Source: Streptomyces sp. AA1529 | GTDB taxonomy: Bacteria; Actinomycetota; Actinomycetes; Streptomycetales; Streptomycetaceae | Assembly (NCBI RefSeq): GCF_000280905.1 | Contig: NZ_ALAP01000038.1 | Coordinates: forward strand, 1 to 64,000 | Length of the DNA: 64,000 nt | Direction of reading: 5' to 3' | Part shown: positions 20,239 through 33,925 of the stretch, in pieces | Numbering within the stretch: the first letter of the stretch is position 1 | Layout: each line of letters begins with the position of its first letter | The notes under the pieces: model-generated | The model's database searches: none | Told to the model about the DNA's origin: nothing | The model's input: the letters and a program-made list of their open reading frames with translations, nothing else | Program-made: the position numbers and the translations under genes

Positions 20239-21384
20239 TGACGACCTCCACCAGGGGAGCGACCGGAACCACGGCGGAACCCGCCCTTCTCGTCCTGGAG
20301 GACGGCCGCACCTTCCGCGGGCGCGCCTACGGGGCCGTGGGCGAGACCTTCGGCGAAGCCGTGTTCTCCACCGGGATGACCGGGTACCAGGAGACCCTCA
20401 CCGACCCCTCCTACCACCGCCAGGTCGTCGTCATGACGGCACCGCACGTCGGCAACACCGGCGTCAACGACGAGGACCCCGAGTCGGCCCGCATCTGGGT
20501 GGCCGGCTACGTCGTCCGCGACCCCGCGCGCACCCCCTCCAACTGGCGTGCCACCCGCACCCTGGACCAGGAGCTGCGCGACCAGGGCGTGGTGGGCATC
20601 AGCGGTGTCGACACCCGCGCCCTCACCCGCCATCTGCGCGAGCGCGGCGCCATGCGGGTCGGGATCTTCTCCGGCGGAGCCTGCGCGGAGGGCGAGGAGA
20701 AGCTGCTGTCCCGGGTGCGGGAGGCCCCCGCGATGCAGGGCGCCGACCTCGCGGGTGAGGTCGCGACCCGGCAGGCGTACGTGGTCCCCGCGGTCGGCGA
20801 GAAGCGCTTCACCGTGGCGGCGGTCGACCTCGGCATCAAGGGCATGACCCCGCACCGGATGGCCGAGCGCGGTGCGGAGGTGCACGTGCTCCCCGCCACC
20901 GCCACGGCCGAGGACGTCTACGCCGTGGCGCCCGACGGCGTCTTCTTCTCCAACGGCCCCGGCGACCCGGCCACCGCCGAGCACCCGGTGGCCCTGATGC
21001 GGGAGGTCCTGGACCGCGGCACCCCGCTGTTCGGCATCTGCTTCGGCAACCAGATCCTCGGCCGCGCCCTCGGGTTCGGCACGTTCAAACTCAAGTACGG
21101 CCACCGCGGGATCAACCAGCCCGTGCAGGACCGTACGACCGGCAAGGTCGAGGTCACCGCGCACAACCACGGCTTCGCCGTGGACGCGCCGCTCGACCGT
21201 GTCACCGAGACCCCCTACGGACGTGCCGAGGTCTCGCACGTCTGCCTGAACGACGACGTGGTCGAGGGGCTGCGGCTCCTGGACAAGCCCGTCTTCAGCG
21301 TCCAGTACCACCCCGAAGCGGCAGCGGGACCGCACGACGCCGCCTACCTGTTCGACCGCTTCGTCAAGCTCATGGAGGACCAGC

Positions 21385-21392
<8 letters not shown>
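20235..21392 (+). CDS. carA: Carbamoyl-phosphate synthase small subunit
   Basis: 385 residues. It provides ammonia from glutamine to CarB. The N-terminal CPSase domain begins [18 protein letters not shown]. The class I glutaminase domain has the nucleophile Cys in [14 protein letters not shown], with the catalytic His and Glu in VQYHPEA. Two tandem ATGs (20235 and 20238) occur; the first overlaps the preceding stop as ATGA. It overlaps carB by eight bases. Confidence 0.97.
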
Positions 21393-24705
<3,313 letters not shown>

Positions 24706-24775
24706 CCCCGCCCCGCCCGTCCCGTCCCCCTCCGGAGCCCCCCGGAGCCCCCGGCGGCGCCCGCCGAGCCGGACC

Positions 24776-24801
24776 CCGCCCGGACCCCCGCGTCCGGGCG
24801 G
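24776..24801 (+). terminator. Hairpin in the carB-pyrD spacer
   Basis: CCGCCCGGAC (24776-24785) pairs perfectly with GTCCGGGCGG (24792-24801) around a six-base loop. It is the only clear structure in the 172-bp spacer and could attenuate read-through from carB into pyrD. Confidence 0.4.
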
Positions 24802-24877
24802 CCCGGCGGCGGCGCCCGCACGGCCCCGGGGCGGGACGGGCGGGCCGGCCGGCTCCCCTCACAGGAACCCCTCCCAC

Positions 24878-25993
24878 ATGTACAGACTCCTCTTCCGTAC
24901 CGTCTTCTGCCGCATGGACCCCGAGCGGGCCCACCACCTGGCCTTCTCCTGGATCCGCAGGGCGGCGGCCACCCCCGTGCTCCGCACCTTCGCGGCAGCG
25001 GCTCTCGCCCCGCGCGACCGGCGCCTCCGCGTCGAGGCGCTGGGCCGCCGCATGCACGGCCCGTTCGGCCTCGCCGCCGGGTTCGACAAGAACGCGGAGG
25101 GGATCGACGGGCTCGCCATGCTCGGCTTCGACCACGTCGAGGTCGGTACCGTCACCGGCAGCGCCCAGCCCGGAAACCCGAAGAAGCGGCTGTTCCGCCT
25201 GGTCGAGGACCGCGCGCTGATCAACCGGATGGGCTTCAACAACGAGGGCGCAGCCGCCGTCGCGGCGCGGCTGGCCGCCCGGCAGCCCGTCTTCCGCCCG
25301 ACCCTGGGCGTCAACATCGGGAAGACGAAGGCCGTGCCGGAGTCCGAGGCGGTCGCCGACTACGTCACCTCCACCGAGGCGCTGGCGCCGCACGCCGACT
25401 ACCTGGTCGTCAACGTCTCCTCGCCCAACACCCCCGGCCTGCGCGACCTCCAGGCCACCGAACACCTGCGGCCGCTGCTGACCGCCGTACGGGAGGCGGC
25501 CGACCGCGCCGTGCCGGCGGGCCGCGTCCCGCTCCTGGTCAAGATCGCGCCCGACCTGGCGGACGAGGACGTCGACGCCGTCGCCGACCTGGCGGTCGAG
25601 CTGGGCCTGGACGGGATCATCGCGACCAACACCACCGTCGCCCGGGACGGACTCGGCCTCACCTGCGCCCCGGAGCTGGCGGCCGAGACCGGCGGGCTGT
25701 CCGGCGCACCGGTCGCCGACCGCTCGCTTGAGGTGCTGCGGCGGCTGTACGCGCGGGTCGGCGACCGGCTCGTGCTGGTCGGCGTCGGCGGTGTCGGCAC
25801 CGCCGAGGACGCCTGGCGCCGCATCCTGGCGGGCGCCACCCTGGTGCAGGGGTACACGGCGTTCCTGTACGAGGGCCCGTTCTGGATGCGCCGGATGCAC
25901 CGGGGACTGGCCCGGCTGCTGGCGGCCAGCCCGTACGCCACCCTCGCCGAGGCCGTCGGCGCCGAACACCGCAGCCAGGAGGGCGCCGCATGA
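24878..25993 (+). CDS. pyrD: Quinone-dependent dihydroorotate dehydrogenase
   Basis: 371 residues, a class 2 enzyme. The N-terminal helical extension ([23 protein letters not shown]) is the quinone-tunnel/membrane-binding part. [14 protein letters not shown] and [14 protein letters not shown] are FMN-pocket motifs, and the catalytic base Ser lies in [15 protein letters not shown]. It oxidises dihydroorotate at the inner face of the membrane and feeds electrons to menaquinone. It overlaps pyrF as ATGA. Confidence 0.96.
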   Translation: MYRLLFRTVFCRMDPERAHHLAFSWIRRAAATPVLRTFAAAALAPRDRRLRVEALGRRMHGPFGLAAGFDKNAEGIDGLAMLGFDHVEVGTVTGSAQPGNPKKRLFRLVEDRALINRMGFNNEGAAAVAARLAARQPVFRPTLGVNIGKTKAVPESEAVADYVTSTEALAPHADYLVVNVSSPNTPGLRDLQATEHLRPLLTAVREAADRAVPAGRVPLLVKIAPDLADEDVDAVADLAVELGLDGIIATNTTVARDGLGLTCAPELAAETGGLSGAPVADRSLEVLRRLYARVGDRLVLVGVGGVGTAEDAWRRILAGATLVQGYTAFLYEGPFWMRRMHRGLARLLAASPYATLAEAVGAEHRSQEGAA

Positions 25994-26859
25994 CAGCTCA
26001 GCGAGGGACCGCGGAGCGCTTCGGGACCCCGGAGCCCTTCGGGGCGCGGCTGCGCCGCGCCATGGACGCCCGGGGGCCGCTGTGCGTGGGGATCGATCCG
26101 CACGCCTCCCTGCTGCACGCCTGGGGCCTGGCCGACGACGTCGCCGGGCTGGAGCGGTTCAGCCGCACCGTCGTGGCGGCGCTGGCCGACCGGGTGGCCG
26201 TGCTCAAGCCGCAGTCGGCGTTCTACGAGCGCTTCGGCTCGCGCGGCGTCGCCGTGCTGGAGCGCACGGTGACCGAGGCCCGGGACGCCGGGGCGCTGGT
26301 CGTGATGGACGCCAAGCGCGGCGACATCGGCTCCACCATGGACGCCTACGCCGCCGCCTACCTCGACCCGGGCGGCCCGCTCTTCTCCGACGCGCTCACC
26401 GTGAGCCCCTACCTGGGCTTCGACGCGCTCGCGCCGGCCGCCGAGGCGGCCGCGGCGAGCGGCGCGGGCCTCTTCGTGCTGGCGCTCACCTCCAACCCGG
26501 AGGGGCGGGAGGTGCAGCGTGCGGTCGGCGAGGGCGGCGCCACGGTCGCGGCGACGGTGCTGCGCCGATTGGCGGAGCGGAACGCGGGTGCCGAGCCGCT
26601 GGGCTCCTTCGGCGCGGTCGTCGGTGCCACGCTCGGGGATCTGTCGGCGTTCGATCTGGCGGTGAACGGCCCGCTGCTCGCGCCGGGCATCGGGGCGCAG
26701 GGGGCGACCCCGGCGGACCTGCCCGCGGTCTTCGGGGACGCGGTCCGCAACGTGGTGCCGAGCGTCAGCCGCGGGGTGCTCCGACACGGTCCCGACGAAA
26801 CCGGACTGAGAGATTCCGCGACGGCGTTCGCGGACGCGGTCCGCACCGCCGTGACCTGA
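25990..26859 (+). CDS. pyrF: Orotidine-5'-phosphate decarboxylase (type 2)
   Basis: 289 residues, the long type 2 form typical of actinobacteria. [16 protein letters not shown] opens the barrel. The catalytic Lys and Asp lie in [22 protein letters not shown], and the phosphate-binding end is [13 protein letters not shown]. It completes UMP synthesis and is the last gene of the pyr cluster, followed by a strong terminator 128 bp later. Confidence 0.96.
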   Translation: MTAQRGTAERFGTPEPFGARLRRAMDARGPLCVGIDPHASLLHAWGLADDVAGLERFSRTVVAALADRVAVLKPQSAFYERFGSRGVAVLERTVTEARDAGALVVMDAKRGDIGSTMDAYAAAYLDPGGPLFSDALTVSPYLGFDALAPAAEAAAASGAGLFVLALTSNPEGREVQRAVGEGGATVAATVLRRLAERNAGAEPLGSFGAVVGATLGDLSAFDLAVNGPLLAPGIGAQGATPADLPAVFGDAVRNVVPSVSRGVLRHGPDETGLRDSATAFADAVRTAVT

Positions 26860-26987
26860 GCCGTCGTGGTTCCGGGGCCGTCCGCGCGCCGGATCGCGTC
26901 GCTTTCCGTGCCGGGTCCGGGTCCGCTGTGGGTCGCGCGGCGTCCAAGATCCCACGCTGAGAGCTGAAAACGCACCAAATATGTCCC

Positions 26988-27025
26988 GAAAAGTCCAGGT
27001 CGGCAGAGGCTGACCTGGACTTTTC
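26988..27025. terminator. Strong terminator at the end of the pyr cluster
   Basis: GAAAAGTCCAGGTC (26988-27001) is the exact reverse complement of 27012-27025, a 14-bp perfect stem with a 10-base loop. The 3' arm ends in TTTTC, so it resembles a classical intrinsic terminator, and the A/T ends make it usable in both directions. The 316-bp pyrF-mihF spacer otherwise holds only the mihF promoter region. Confidence 0.8.
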
Positions 27026-27099
27026 GTCTGTTCTCGCTGACTCCGGGGCTCATGCCCGCTAGTCTCCGTCCAGAGCACCGCCAACAGGCGCGTTGCTCG

Positions 27100-27128
27100 T
27101 TGCTCCGCAGGTGTGGGCCTACTAGGTT
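27100..27128 (+). promoter_or_regulatory. Candidate mihF promoter
   Basis: TTGCTC (27100-27105) and TAGGTT (27123-27128) are 17 bp apart, a fair match to the housekeeping pattern TTGACx-17-TAxxxT. The element lies after the pyr terminator and about 48 bp before the mihF start codon. Not tested. Confidence 0.4.
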
Positions 27129-27175
27129 CCTCACCGATCCGTATCCGACAGTTCGACATCCGAGGTGACGCAGGC

Positions 27176-27499
27176 GTGGCCCTTCCGCCCCTTACCCCTG
27201 AACAGCGCGCAGCCGCGCTCGAAAAGGCCGCCGCGGCTCGCCGGGAGCGCGCCGAGGTCAAGAACCGGCTCAAGCACTCCGGCGCATCCCTGCACGAGGT
27301 CATCAAGCAGGGCCAGGAAAACGACGTGATCGGCAAGATGAAGGTCTCCGCGCTCCTGGAGTCCCTGCCCGGCGTCGGCAAGGTCCGCGCCAAGCAGATC
27401 ATGGAGCGGCTGGGGATCTCCGAGAGCCGCCGGGTGCGCGGTCTGGGGTCCAACCAGATCGCCGCGCTGGAGCGCGAGTTCGGCGGCGCCAACGCCTGA
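27176..27499 (+). CDS. mihF: Integration host factor, actinobacterial type (sIHF/mIHF)
   Basis: A 107-residue nucleoid-associated protein that binds DNA, affects topology and influences development and secondary metabolism in Streptomyces. The first part is a long basic helix ([21 protein letters not shown]). A helix-two-turn-helix domain follows, with the DNA-binding [21 protein letters not shown] segment. GTG at 27176 is chosen because the upstream in-frame stretch is not conserved in the family and GAGG lies 10 bases before it. Confidence 0.96.
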   Translation: MALPPLTPEQRAAALEKAAAARRERAEVKNRLKHSGASLHEVIKQGQENDVIGKMKVSALLESLPGVGKVRAKQIMERLGISESRRVRGLGSNQIAALEREFGGANA

Positions 27500-27536
27500 G
27501 GTCCCGGGCACTCCCGGAAACCGGGATAATCGCTGC

Positions 27537-28133
27537 ATGAGTTCTGCAGTTCCCCGGGGGGAGACCCCGGCACCCCCGGTCGGCACATCGCGACTGACCG
27601 TGCTCTCCGGCCCCTCCGGGGTCGGCAAGAGCACGGTCGTCGCACACCTGCGCAAGGCGCACCCAGAGGTCTGGCTCTCCGTCTCCGCCACCACCCGCAG
27701 GCCCCGTCCGGGCGAGCGGCACGGCGTGCAGTACTTCTTCGTGGACGACGAGGAGTTCGACAAGCTGATCGCCAACGGCGACCTGCTCGAATGGGCGGAG
27801 TTCGCGGGCAACCGCTACGGCACCCCCCGGGGTGCGGTATTGGAGCACCTCGAACGGGGGGAGCCCGTGCTGCTGGAGATCGACCTGCAGGGCGCCCGGC
27901 TCGTCCAGCAGTCCATGCCCGAGGCGCAGCTCGTCTTCCTGGCCCCTCCGAGCTGGGAGGAGCTGGTCAGGAGGCTGACCGGCCGGGGCACCGAGGCGCC
28001 CGAGGTCATCGAGCGGCGGCTGGAGGCGGCCCGCACCGAGCTGGCGGCCGAGGCCGAGTTCGACCGGACCCTGGTCAACACCTCCGTCGAGGAGGTAAGC
28101 GCCGAGCTGCTAGCCTTGATGCGTATCGGCTGA
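27537..28133 (+). CDS. gmk: Guanylate kinase
   Basis: 198 residues. It phosphorylates GMP to GDP and so links nucleotide supply to ppGpp metabolism. The P-loop is [15 protein letters not shown]. The GMP-binding [22 protein letters not shown] and [14 protein letters not shown] motifs are intact. The first ~17 residues are a variable Pro-rich lead. It lies between mihF and rpoZ, the conserved order in the phylum. Confidence 0.97.
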   Translation: MSSAVPRGETPAPPVGTSRLTVLSGPSGVGKSTVVAHLRKAHPEVWLSVSATTRRPRPGERHGVQYFFVDDEEFDKLIANGDLLEWAEFAGNRYGTPRGAVLEHLERGEPVLLEIDLQGARLVQQSMPEAQLVFLAPPSWEELVRRLTGRGTEAPEVIERRLEAARTELAAEAEFDRTLVNTSVEEVSAELLALMRIG

Positions 28134-28201
28134 CCTCCAGTGCGCCCTGCGCGCTGCCCGTGCGTCGATTCCCGCTCCATCCACCCTTCGGAAGGCAGAG
28201 A

Positions 28202-28480
28202 GTGTCCTCTTCCATCACCACGCCCGAGGGCATCATCAACCCGCCGATTGATGAGCTGCTCGAGGCCACCGACTCGAAGTACAGCCTCGTCATCTACGCC
28301 GCCAAGCGCGCGCGTCAGATCAACGCGTACTACTCCCAGCTCGGTGAGGGCCTCCTCGAGTACGTCGGCCCGCTGGTGGACACCCACGTGCACGAGAAGC
28401 CGCTGTCCATCGCGCTCCGCGAGATCAACGCCGGACTTCTCACCTCCGAGCCCGTGGAGGCTCCGCCGGTCGTCCCGTAG
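28202..28480 (+). CDS. rpoZ: RNA polymerase omega subunit
   Basis: A 92-residue omega subunit that stabilises beta' folding. The start is GTG at 28202 ([27 protein letters not shown]), preceded by [37 protein letters not shown] is the conserved core. The C-terminal half is the extended actinobacterial form. A long terminator hairpin follows 17 bp after the stop. Confidence 0.97.
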   Translation: MSSSITTPEGIINPPIDELLEATDSKYSLVIYAAKRARQINAYYSQLGEGLLEYVGPLVDTHVHEKPLSIALREINAGLLTSEPVEAPPVVP

Positions 28481-28497
28481 CCGGTCGGCACCACTTC

Positions 28498-28536
28498 CGC
28501 CAGGGGCCCGGCAGCGCGGCTGCCGGGCCCCTGGCG
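28498..28536. terminator. rpoZ terminator
   Basis: An 18-bp perfect stem (28498-28515 with 28519-28536) encloses a three-base loop. No U-tract follows, as is usual for streptomycete terminators. It separates gmk-rpoZ from coaBC. Confidence 0.8.
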
Positions 28537-28584
28537 TGTCATAAGGGCACAACGGCACGTGTACGGGCATGTGGGGAGAGACGA

Positions 28585-29838
28585 GTGACGCAGCAGCGGG
28601 ACGGCCGGACGGCAGCCGGCAAGCCGAGGGTGGTGCTGGGAGTGAGCGGCGGCATCGCCGCCTACAAAGCCTGCGAGCTGGCCCGGCGGCTCACCGAGAG
28701 CGGGCACGACGTGCGGGCGGTGCCCACCGCCTCCGCGCTGCACTTCGTCGGCGCCGCCACCTGGTCGGCGCTGACCGGCCACCCGGTGGCCACAGAGGTG
28801 TGGGACACGGTGCACGAGGTGCCGCACGTACGGATCGGCCAGGGTGCCGACCTCGTCGTCGTCGCCCCCGCTACCGCGGACCTGCTGGCCAAGGCCGCGC
28901 ACGGACTCGCCGACGACCTGCTCACCAACACCCTGCTCACCGCGCGCTGCCCCGTCGTCTTCGCCCCCGCGATGCACACCGAGATGTGGGAGCACCCCGC
29001 CACCCGGGAGAACGTCGCCACGCTGCGGCGCCGCGGTGCGCTGGTCGTCGAGCCCGCCGTCGGGCGGCTGACCGGGAAGGACACCGGCAAGGGACGGCTG
29101 CCGGACCCGGAGGCGCTCTTCGAGGTGTGCCGGCGGGTGCTGCGGCGCGGAGCGGCCGGAGCCGGCCCCGACCTCGCGGGGCGCCATGTCGTCGTCAGCG
29201 CGGGCGGCACCCGCGAGCCGCTCGACCCGGTGCGTTTTCTGGGCAACCGCTCCTCCGGCAAGCAGGGGTACGCGCTCGCCCGGACCGCCGCGGCGCGCGG
29301 GGCGCGGGTCACGCTCGTCTCCGCCAACAGTGCGCTGCCGGACCCGGCGGGCGTGGACCTGGTGCGGGTGGGCAGCGCCGAGGAGCTGCGGACCGCCGTG
29401 ACCGCGGCCGCCGCCGACGCGGATGCGGTGGTGATGGCCGCGGCGGTCGCCGACTTCCGCCCGGCCGCCTACGCCACCGGGAAGATCAAGAAGAGGGCCG
29501 GCCAGGAGCCCGAGCCGCTGGCACTGGCCCGGAACCCCGACATCCTCGCCGGGCTCGCCGCGGATCGCCTCCGCCCGGGCCAGGTGGTGGTCGGCTTCGC
29601 GGCCGAGACGGACCGGGTGCTGGAGCACGGCCGCGCCAAGCTCGCAGCCAAGGGCTGCGATCTGCTGGTCGTCAACGAGGTGGGGGAGAGCAGGACCTTC
29701 GGCTCGGAGGAGAACGAGGCCGTGGTGCTGGGCACCGACGGTAGTGAGACGCCGGTTCCGCACGGGCCGAAGGAGGCGCTCGCGGACACGGTCTGGGACC
29801 TGATCGCCGAGCGGCTCCCGGAGCTCCCCCAGGACTGA
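28585..29838 (+). CDS. coaBC: Bifunctional phosphopantothenoylcysteine decarboxylase / phosphopantothenate-cysteine ligase
   Basis: 417 residues carrying two steps of coenzyme A synthesis. The N-terminal flavin-dependent CoaC part (about 1-195) opens GVSGGIAAYKACELARRL and has the APAMHTEMW substrate motif. The C-terminal CoaB part has VVSAGGTREPLDPVRFLGNRSSG for CTP and substrate binding. It begins at GTG with GGGGAGAG upstream. It lies alone between the rpoZ terminator and the metK leader. Confidence 0.96.
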   Translation: MTQQRDGRTAAGKPRVVLGVSGGIAAYKACELARRLTESGHDVRAVPTASALHFVGAATWSALTGHPVATEVWDTVHEVPHVRIGQGADLVVVAPATADLLAKAAHGLADDLLTNTLLTARCPVVFAPAMHTEMWEHPATRENVATLRRRGALVVEPAVGRLTGKDTGKGRLPDPEALFEVCRRVLRRGAAGAGPDLAGRHVVVSAGGTREPLDPVRFLGNRSSGKQGYALARTAAARGARVTLVSANSALPDPAGVDLVRVGSAEELRTAVTAAAADADAVVMAAAVADFRPAAYATGKIKKRAGQEPEPLALARNPDILAGLAADRLRPGQVVVGFAAETDRVLEHGRAKLAAKGCDLLVVNEVGESRTFGSEENEAVVLGTDGSETPVPHGPKEALADTVWDLIAERLPELPQD

Positions 29839-30209
29839 GCCGGGGCGCCCGGTCCGGTACGGCGCGGCAGCCGTCCCGAGGAGTGGACGCGGAATCAGTG
29901 CTTCCGCCGCGGGGGGACCGAAAATGTCGACAGGGTGACCGAGTGGGCCGGAAGCCGTCGAACACGGCTGGAACGGCGCTCTTGACCAGCGACTTCGCTA
30001 TCCGACACGCCCTGACATATCCGGATCTCCCGCACCCTTCCGGTGCTCCTGGAGTTCGGATCGAGCAGGTCATGGTCGTCTCGTAGTTCGAGAGTCCGTG
30101 ATTGGATGCGGGTGGAGATGGATAAACTGGCCGCGGACCGTGCTTGGGCGCAGCCCCCGACCGGTCCGCCCATGCTCAGCCAGCAGCCGCTGCAACCCCA
30201 GGGAGCGAT
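29839..30209 (+). other. coaBC-metK intergenic region
   Basis: This 371-bp stretch contains no convincing gene. It is less GC-rich than its surroundings. A six-bp hairpin (AGCCGT/ACGGCT, 29953-29969) follows coaBC. A weak promoter-like pair TTGGAT (30102-30107) and TAAACT (30123-30128) is spaced 15 bp, about 80 bp before metK. I looked for a SAM riboswitch core and did not recognise one. Confidence 0.4.
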
Positions 30210-31418
30210 GTGTCGCGCCGCTTGTTCACCTCGGAATCTGTGACCGAGGGTCACCCTGACAAGATCGCTGACCAGATCAGCGACACCATCCTCGACGCCC
30301 TCCTCAAGGAAGACCCGCACTCCAGGGTCGCCGTCGAGACACTGATCACCACCGGCCTCGTGCACGTGGCCGGCGAGGTGACGACCAAGGCCTACGCCCC
30401 GATTTCGACGCTCGTGCGCAACAAGGTCCTCGAAATCGGTTACGACTCCTCCAAGAAGGGCTTCGACGGCGCCTCCTGCGGCGTCTCGGAGTCGATCGGC
30501 GCCCAGTCGCCCGACATCGCGCAGGGCGTCGACACCGCCTACGAGAAGCGCGTCGAGGGCGACGAGGACGAGCTCGACGAGCAGGGCGCCGGCGACCAGG
30601 GCCTGATGTTCGGCTACGCCTGCGACGAGACCGCCGAGTTCATGCCGCTGCCGATCACCCTGGCGCACCGGCTCTCGGAGCGGCTCTCCGCCGTCCGCAA
30701 GAACGGCACGATCCCCTACCTGCGCCCGGACGGGAAGACGCAGGTGACCATCGAGTACGACGGCGACAAGGCCGTGCGGCTGGACACCGTCGTGGTCTCC
30801 TCGCAGCACGCGGCCGACATCGACCTCGACTCGCTGCTCGCACCCGACATCCGCGAGTTCGTCGTCGAGCCCGAGCTGAAGGCCCTGGTGGACGAGGGCA
30901 TCAAGCTGGAGACCGAGGGCTACCGGCTGCTGGTCAACCCGACCGGACGCTTCGAGATCGGCGGCCCGATGGGTGACGCCGGACTCACCGGCCGGAAGAT
31001 CATCATCGACACCTACGGCGGTATGGCCCGCCACGGTGGCGGCGCCTTCTCCGGCAAGGACCCGTCCAAGGTCGACCGCTCCGCCGCCTACGCGATGCGC
31101 TGGGTCGCCAAGAACGTGGTGGCCGCCCGCCTCGCCACCCGCTGCGAGGTGCAGGTCGCCTACGCCATCGGCAAGGCCGAGCCGGTCGGTCTCTTCGTGG
31201 AGACCTTCGGCACCGCCGCGGTGGACCACGAGAAGATCGAGCAGGCCATCTCCGAGGTCTTCGACCTCCGTCCGGCCGCGATCATCCGCGACCTCGACCT
31301 GCTGCGCCCCATCTACTCGCAGACGGCCGCCTACGGCCACTTCGGCCGGGCGCTTCCCGACTTCACCTGGGAGCGCACCGACCGGGTCGACGCCCTGCGC
31401 AAGGCGGCCGGGCTCTAG
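30210..31418 (+). CDS. metK: S-adenosylmethionine synthetase
   Basis: 402 residues. It makes SAM from ATP and methionine; in Streptomyces SAM levels also influence antibiotic production. The N-terminal [14 protein letters not shown], the central [12 protein letters not shown] and the phosphate loop [19 protein letters not shown] are all intact. I chose GTG at 30210 ([14 protein letters not shown]) because the family starts there and GGGAG lies five bases upstream. A 20-bp terminator stem follows. Confidence 0.97.
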   Translation: MSRRLFTSESVTEGHPDKIADQISDTILDALLKEDPHSRVAVETLITTGLVHVAGEVTTKAYAPISTLVRNKVLEIGYDSSKKGFDGASCGVSESIGAQSPDIAQGVDTAYEKRVEGDEDELDEQGAGDQGLMFGYACDETAEFMPLPITLAHRLSERLSAVRKNGTIPYLRPDGKTQVTIEYDGDKAVRLDTVVVSSQHAADIDLDSLLAPDIREFVVEPELKALVDEGIKLETEGYRLLVNPTGRFEIGGPMGDAGLTGRKIIIDTYGGMARHGGGAFSGKDPSKVDRSAAYAMRWVAKNVVAARLATRCEVQVAYAIGKAEPVGLFVETFGTAAVDHEKIEQAISEVFDLRPAAIIRDLDLLRPIYSQTAAYGHFGRALPDFTWERTDRVDALRKAAGL

Positions 31419-31463
31419 CAGCCCACCGCCGCGTCGGTATCGTCAGTAATCCCTCCGTTCGAC

Positions 31464-31511
31464 CGTCGGAGGCCCGGCACCCCATGCTGGCGGGGTGCCG
31501 GGCCTCCGGCG
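31464..31511. terminator. metK terminator
   Basis: A 20-bp stem (31464-31483 with 31492-31511) contains one G-U pair and an eight-base loop, 46 bp after the metK stop. The remaining ~175 bp to priA is GC-rich with no visible gene. Confidence 0.75.
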
Positions 31512-31687
31512 TGTCCGGACCCCTGCCGGGGCGCGGCTCCGGCCCCTCGCCGTCACCCGTCCGGGCAGTCCGGGCCGGAGCCGGGGCCTTCACCCCGCGG
31601 GGCCCGTCCGCCGCCCCGCCGGGCCGAGGCGGTGCGGGCCCGGCCGGGTGGGCGGCGGCTGTCCGGGCCGTTTGCGAGACTGAGGCG

Positions 31688-33853
31688 GTGAGCAGGGGTG
31701 ACGGCAACGATGAAGGGGAGCGTCCGCCGCATGCGCCGGAGCAGCTCGCGCTGATCCGGGAGACGGTGCGGGAGCGCAAGGCCAGGCAGCCGAGAGCCCG
31801 ACCGCGCACCTGGCGGGGTGCCGAGCCGGCGGAGCGGCTGCCCGTGGCGCGGGTGCTGGTCGACAAGGGGCCGGTGCACCTCGACCGGTTCTTCGACTAT
31901 GCCGTTCCCGCCGCGATGGACGAGGAGGCCCAGCCCGGTGTGCGGGTCCGGGTGCGCTTCGGCGCGGGGGAGCGGGAGGGCCGCCGCGAGGGGGGCGGCC
32001 TCATCAACGGGTTCGTCGTCGAGCGCCGGGCCGACACCGACTTCACCGGGCGGCTCGCCCCGATCGCCCAGGTGCTCTCGCCCGAGCCGGTGCTCACGCC
32101 CGAACTGCTCGGGCTGTGCCGGGCGGTCGCCGACCGGTACGCGGGATCGCTCGCCGACGTGGTCCAGCTCGCCGTCCCGCCGCGCCGCGCCAGGGCGGAG
32201 AAGCAGCCCTCGCCGCGCCCTCCGGCCGCACCCGCGGCGCCGGAGCCCGGCGGGTGGGCGCGCTACCCCGAGGGGCCCGCGTTCCTGCGGGCCGTCGCCG
32301 AGAAAGCCGCACCCCGTGCGGTGTGGACCGCGCTGCCCGGCCCGCAGAGCTGGGCGGACGAGCTGGCCCGCGCCATGGCCACCGCCCTGGCAGCGGGCCG
32401 GGGGGCGCTCGCGGTGCTGCCCGACGGGAAGGCGGCGGCCCGGGTGGACGCGGCGCTGACCGCGCTCGTGGGCGAGGGGCAGCATGTGCTGCTGACCGCG
32501 GATGCCGGACCCGAGCCGCGCTACCGGCGGTGGCTCGCGGTCAGCCGCGGAGCGGTGCGCGCCGTCGTCGGAACCCGGGCGGCGATGTTCGCTCCGGTGC
32601 ACCGCCTGGGGCTCGCCGCCGTCTGGGAGGACGGCGACAGCAACCACAGCGAGGAGCGGGCCCCGCAGCCGCACGCCCGCGAGGTGCTGCTCCAGCGTGC
32701 GGTGACCGAGCAGGCGGCGTTCCTGCTCGGTGCGCACGGCTGCACGGTGGAGGCCGCGCAGCTCGTGGAATCGGGCTTCGCGCGGCCGCTGGCAGCCGAC
32801 CGGGACACCGTGCGGGCCGTCATGCCCCGGGTCCGTACGGCGGCCGAGGGCGACGCCGGCCGCGATCCGGCAGCCCGCAGCGCCCGGCTGCCGAGCCTGG
32901 CCTGGCGCGCCGCGCGGGACGGGCTGGCGCACGGCCCGGTGCTGGTCCAGGTGCCCCGCCGGGGCTATGTTCCGCGGCTGGTCTGCGAGCGGTGCCGCGA
33001 GCCGGCCCGGTGCGCGCACTGCTCGGGTCCGCTGGAGGCGGCCGCGGAGGGCACGGCGCTGCGCTGCGGCTGGTGTGCCCGGGAGACCCCGCAGTGGCGC
33101 TGTCCGATGTGCTCCGGGACGCGGCTGCGCGGCAGTGTGATCGGCGCCCGCCGTACGGCGGAGGAGCTGGGCCGCGCGTTCCCCGCGGTGCCGGTGCGGA
33201 CCTCGGGCGGCAGCCACGTGCTGGAGTCGGTGCCGGGGCGTCCCGCGCTGGTCGTCGCCACCCCCGGCGCGGAGCCCGTGCCGGAGGGCGGCGCGGGGTA
33301 CGCGGCCGCGCTGCTGCTCGACGGCTGGGCGCTGCTGAGCCGCCCCGATCTCCGTGCGGGCGAGGAGGCCCTGCGCCGCTGGCTGGGTGCCGCCTCGCTG
33401 GTCCGGCCGCAGGGTGAGGGCGGGACGGTGGTGGTGGTCGCGGAGGAGTCCGTGCGGCCGGTGCAGGCACTGGTGCGCTGGGACCCCGCAGGACACGCGC
33501 TGCGCGAGCTGGCCGACCGTGCTGAGCTGGGCTTTCCGCCGGTTTCCCGGATGGCGGCGGTCACCGGTCCGCCCGAGGCCGTGGCCGGGCTGCTGGCCGC
33601 GGCCGAGGACACCGGGCTGCCGGAAGGTGCTCAGGTGCTCGGGCCGGTGCCGCTTCCGGTGCTGGAGCCCGGAAGGCGCCGCAACCCGGGGGACCCGCCG
33701 CCGGGGGAGCAGTGGGAGCGGGCGCTGGTGCGGGTGCCGCGCGGCAGTGGGGCGGCACTGGCCGCGGCGTTGAAGACGGCGCAGGTGGGCCGGCTGACCC
33801 GCAGGGAGGGGCCGATCGCCCAGGTGCGGATCGATCCGCTGGACATCGGGTGA
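31688..33853 (+). CDS. priA: PriA-like primosome protein without helicase motifs
   Basis: About 721 residues. PriA restarts stalled replication forks. The N-terminal 3' DNA-end-binding domain (VARVLVDKGPVHLDRFFDYAVPAAM) is recognisable. The zinc domain keeps paired cysteines (CERCREPARCAHC, CGWC, CPMC). The region that should hold Walker A (GSGKT) reads LPGPQSWADEL, and the DEAH position reads WEDGDSN, so ATP hydrolysis seems lost, as is known for many actinobacterial PriA proteins. The start is GTG at 31688. Confidence 0.88.
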   Translation: MSRGDGNDEGERPPHAPEQLALIRETVRERKARQPRARPRTWRGAEPAERLPVARVLVDKGPVHLDRFFDYAVPAAMDEEAQPGVRVRVRFGAGEREGRREGGGLINGFVVERRADTDFTGRLAPIAQVLSPEPVLTPELLGLCRAVADRYAGSLADVVQLAVPPRRARAEKQPSPRPPAAPAAPEPGGWARYPEGPAFLRAVAEKAAPRAVWTALPGPQSWADELARAMATALAAGRGALAVLPDGKAAARVDAALTALVGEGQHVLLTADAGPEPRYRRWLAVSRGAVRAVVGTRAAMFAPVHRLGLAAVWEDGDSNHSEERAPQPHAREVLLQRAVTEQAAFLLGAHGCTVEAAQLVESGFARPLAADRDTVRAVMPRVRTAAEGDAGRDPAARSARLPSLAWRAARDGLAHGPVLVQVPRRGYVPRLVCERCREPARCAHCSGPLEAAAEGTALRCGWCARETPQWRCPMCSGTRLRGSVIGARRTAEELGRAFPAVPVRTSGGSHVLESVPGRPALVVATPGAEPVPEGGAGYAAALLLDGWALLSRPDLRAGEEALRRWLGAASLVRPQGEGGTVVVVAEESVRPVQALVRWDPAGHALRELADRAELGFPPVSRMAAVTGPPEAVAGLLAAAEDTGLPEGAQVLGPVPLPVLEPGRRRNPGDPPPGEQWERALVRVPRGSGAALAAALKTAQVGRLTRREGPIAQVRIDPLDIG

Positions 33854-33893
33854 CGCCGGGCGGGGGGCCGCGGCGCCGGTCAGCCGGTCGGAC

Positions 33894-33925
33894 GCCCGTG
33901 CGCCGCGCCGCCCGTGCGCCGCGCC
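33894..33925. repeat. 16-bp tandem duplication downstream of priA
   Basis: GCCCGTGCGCCGCGCC is present twice end to end (33894-33909 and 33910-33925). A low-complexity GGAACCGG/GGGACCGG run lies at about 34040-34080. The 288-bp region 33854-34141, between convergent genes, shows no convincing coding sequence. Confidence 0.75.

Noticed and set aside
29883..30086. Small 67-residue gene before metK
   Set aside because: No ribosome-binding site, no conserved pattern and mixed composition; more likely untranslated leader.
29839..30209. SAM riboswitch upstream of metK
   Set aside because: The region was read for SAM-I and SAM-IV core elements and none was recognised; only a weak hairpin and a weak promoter-like pair are visible.
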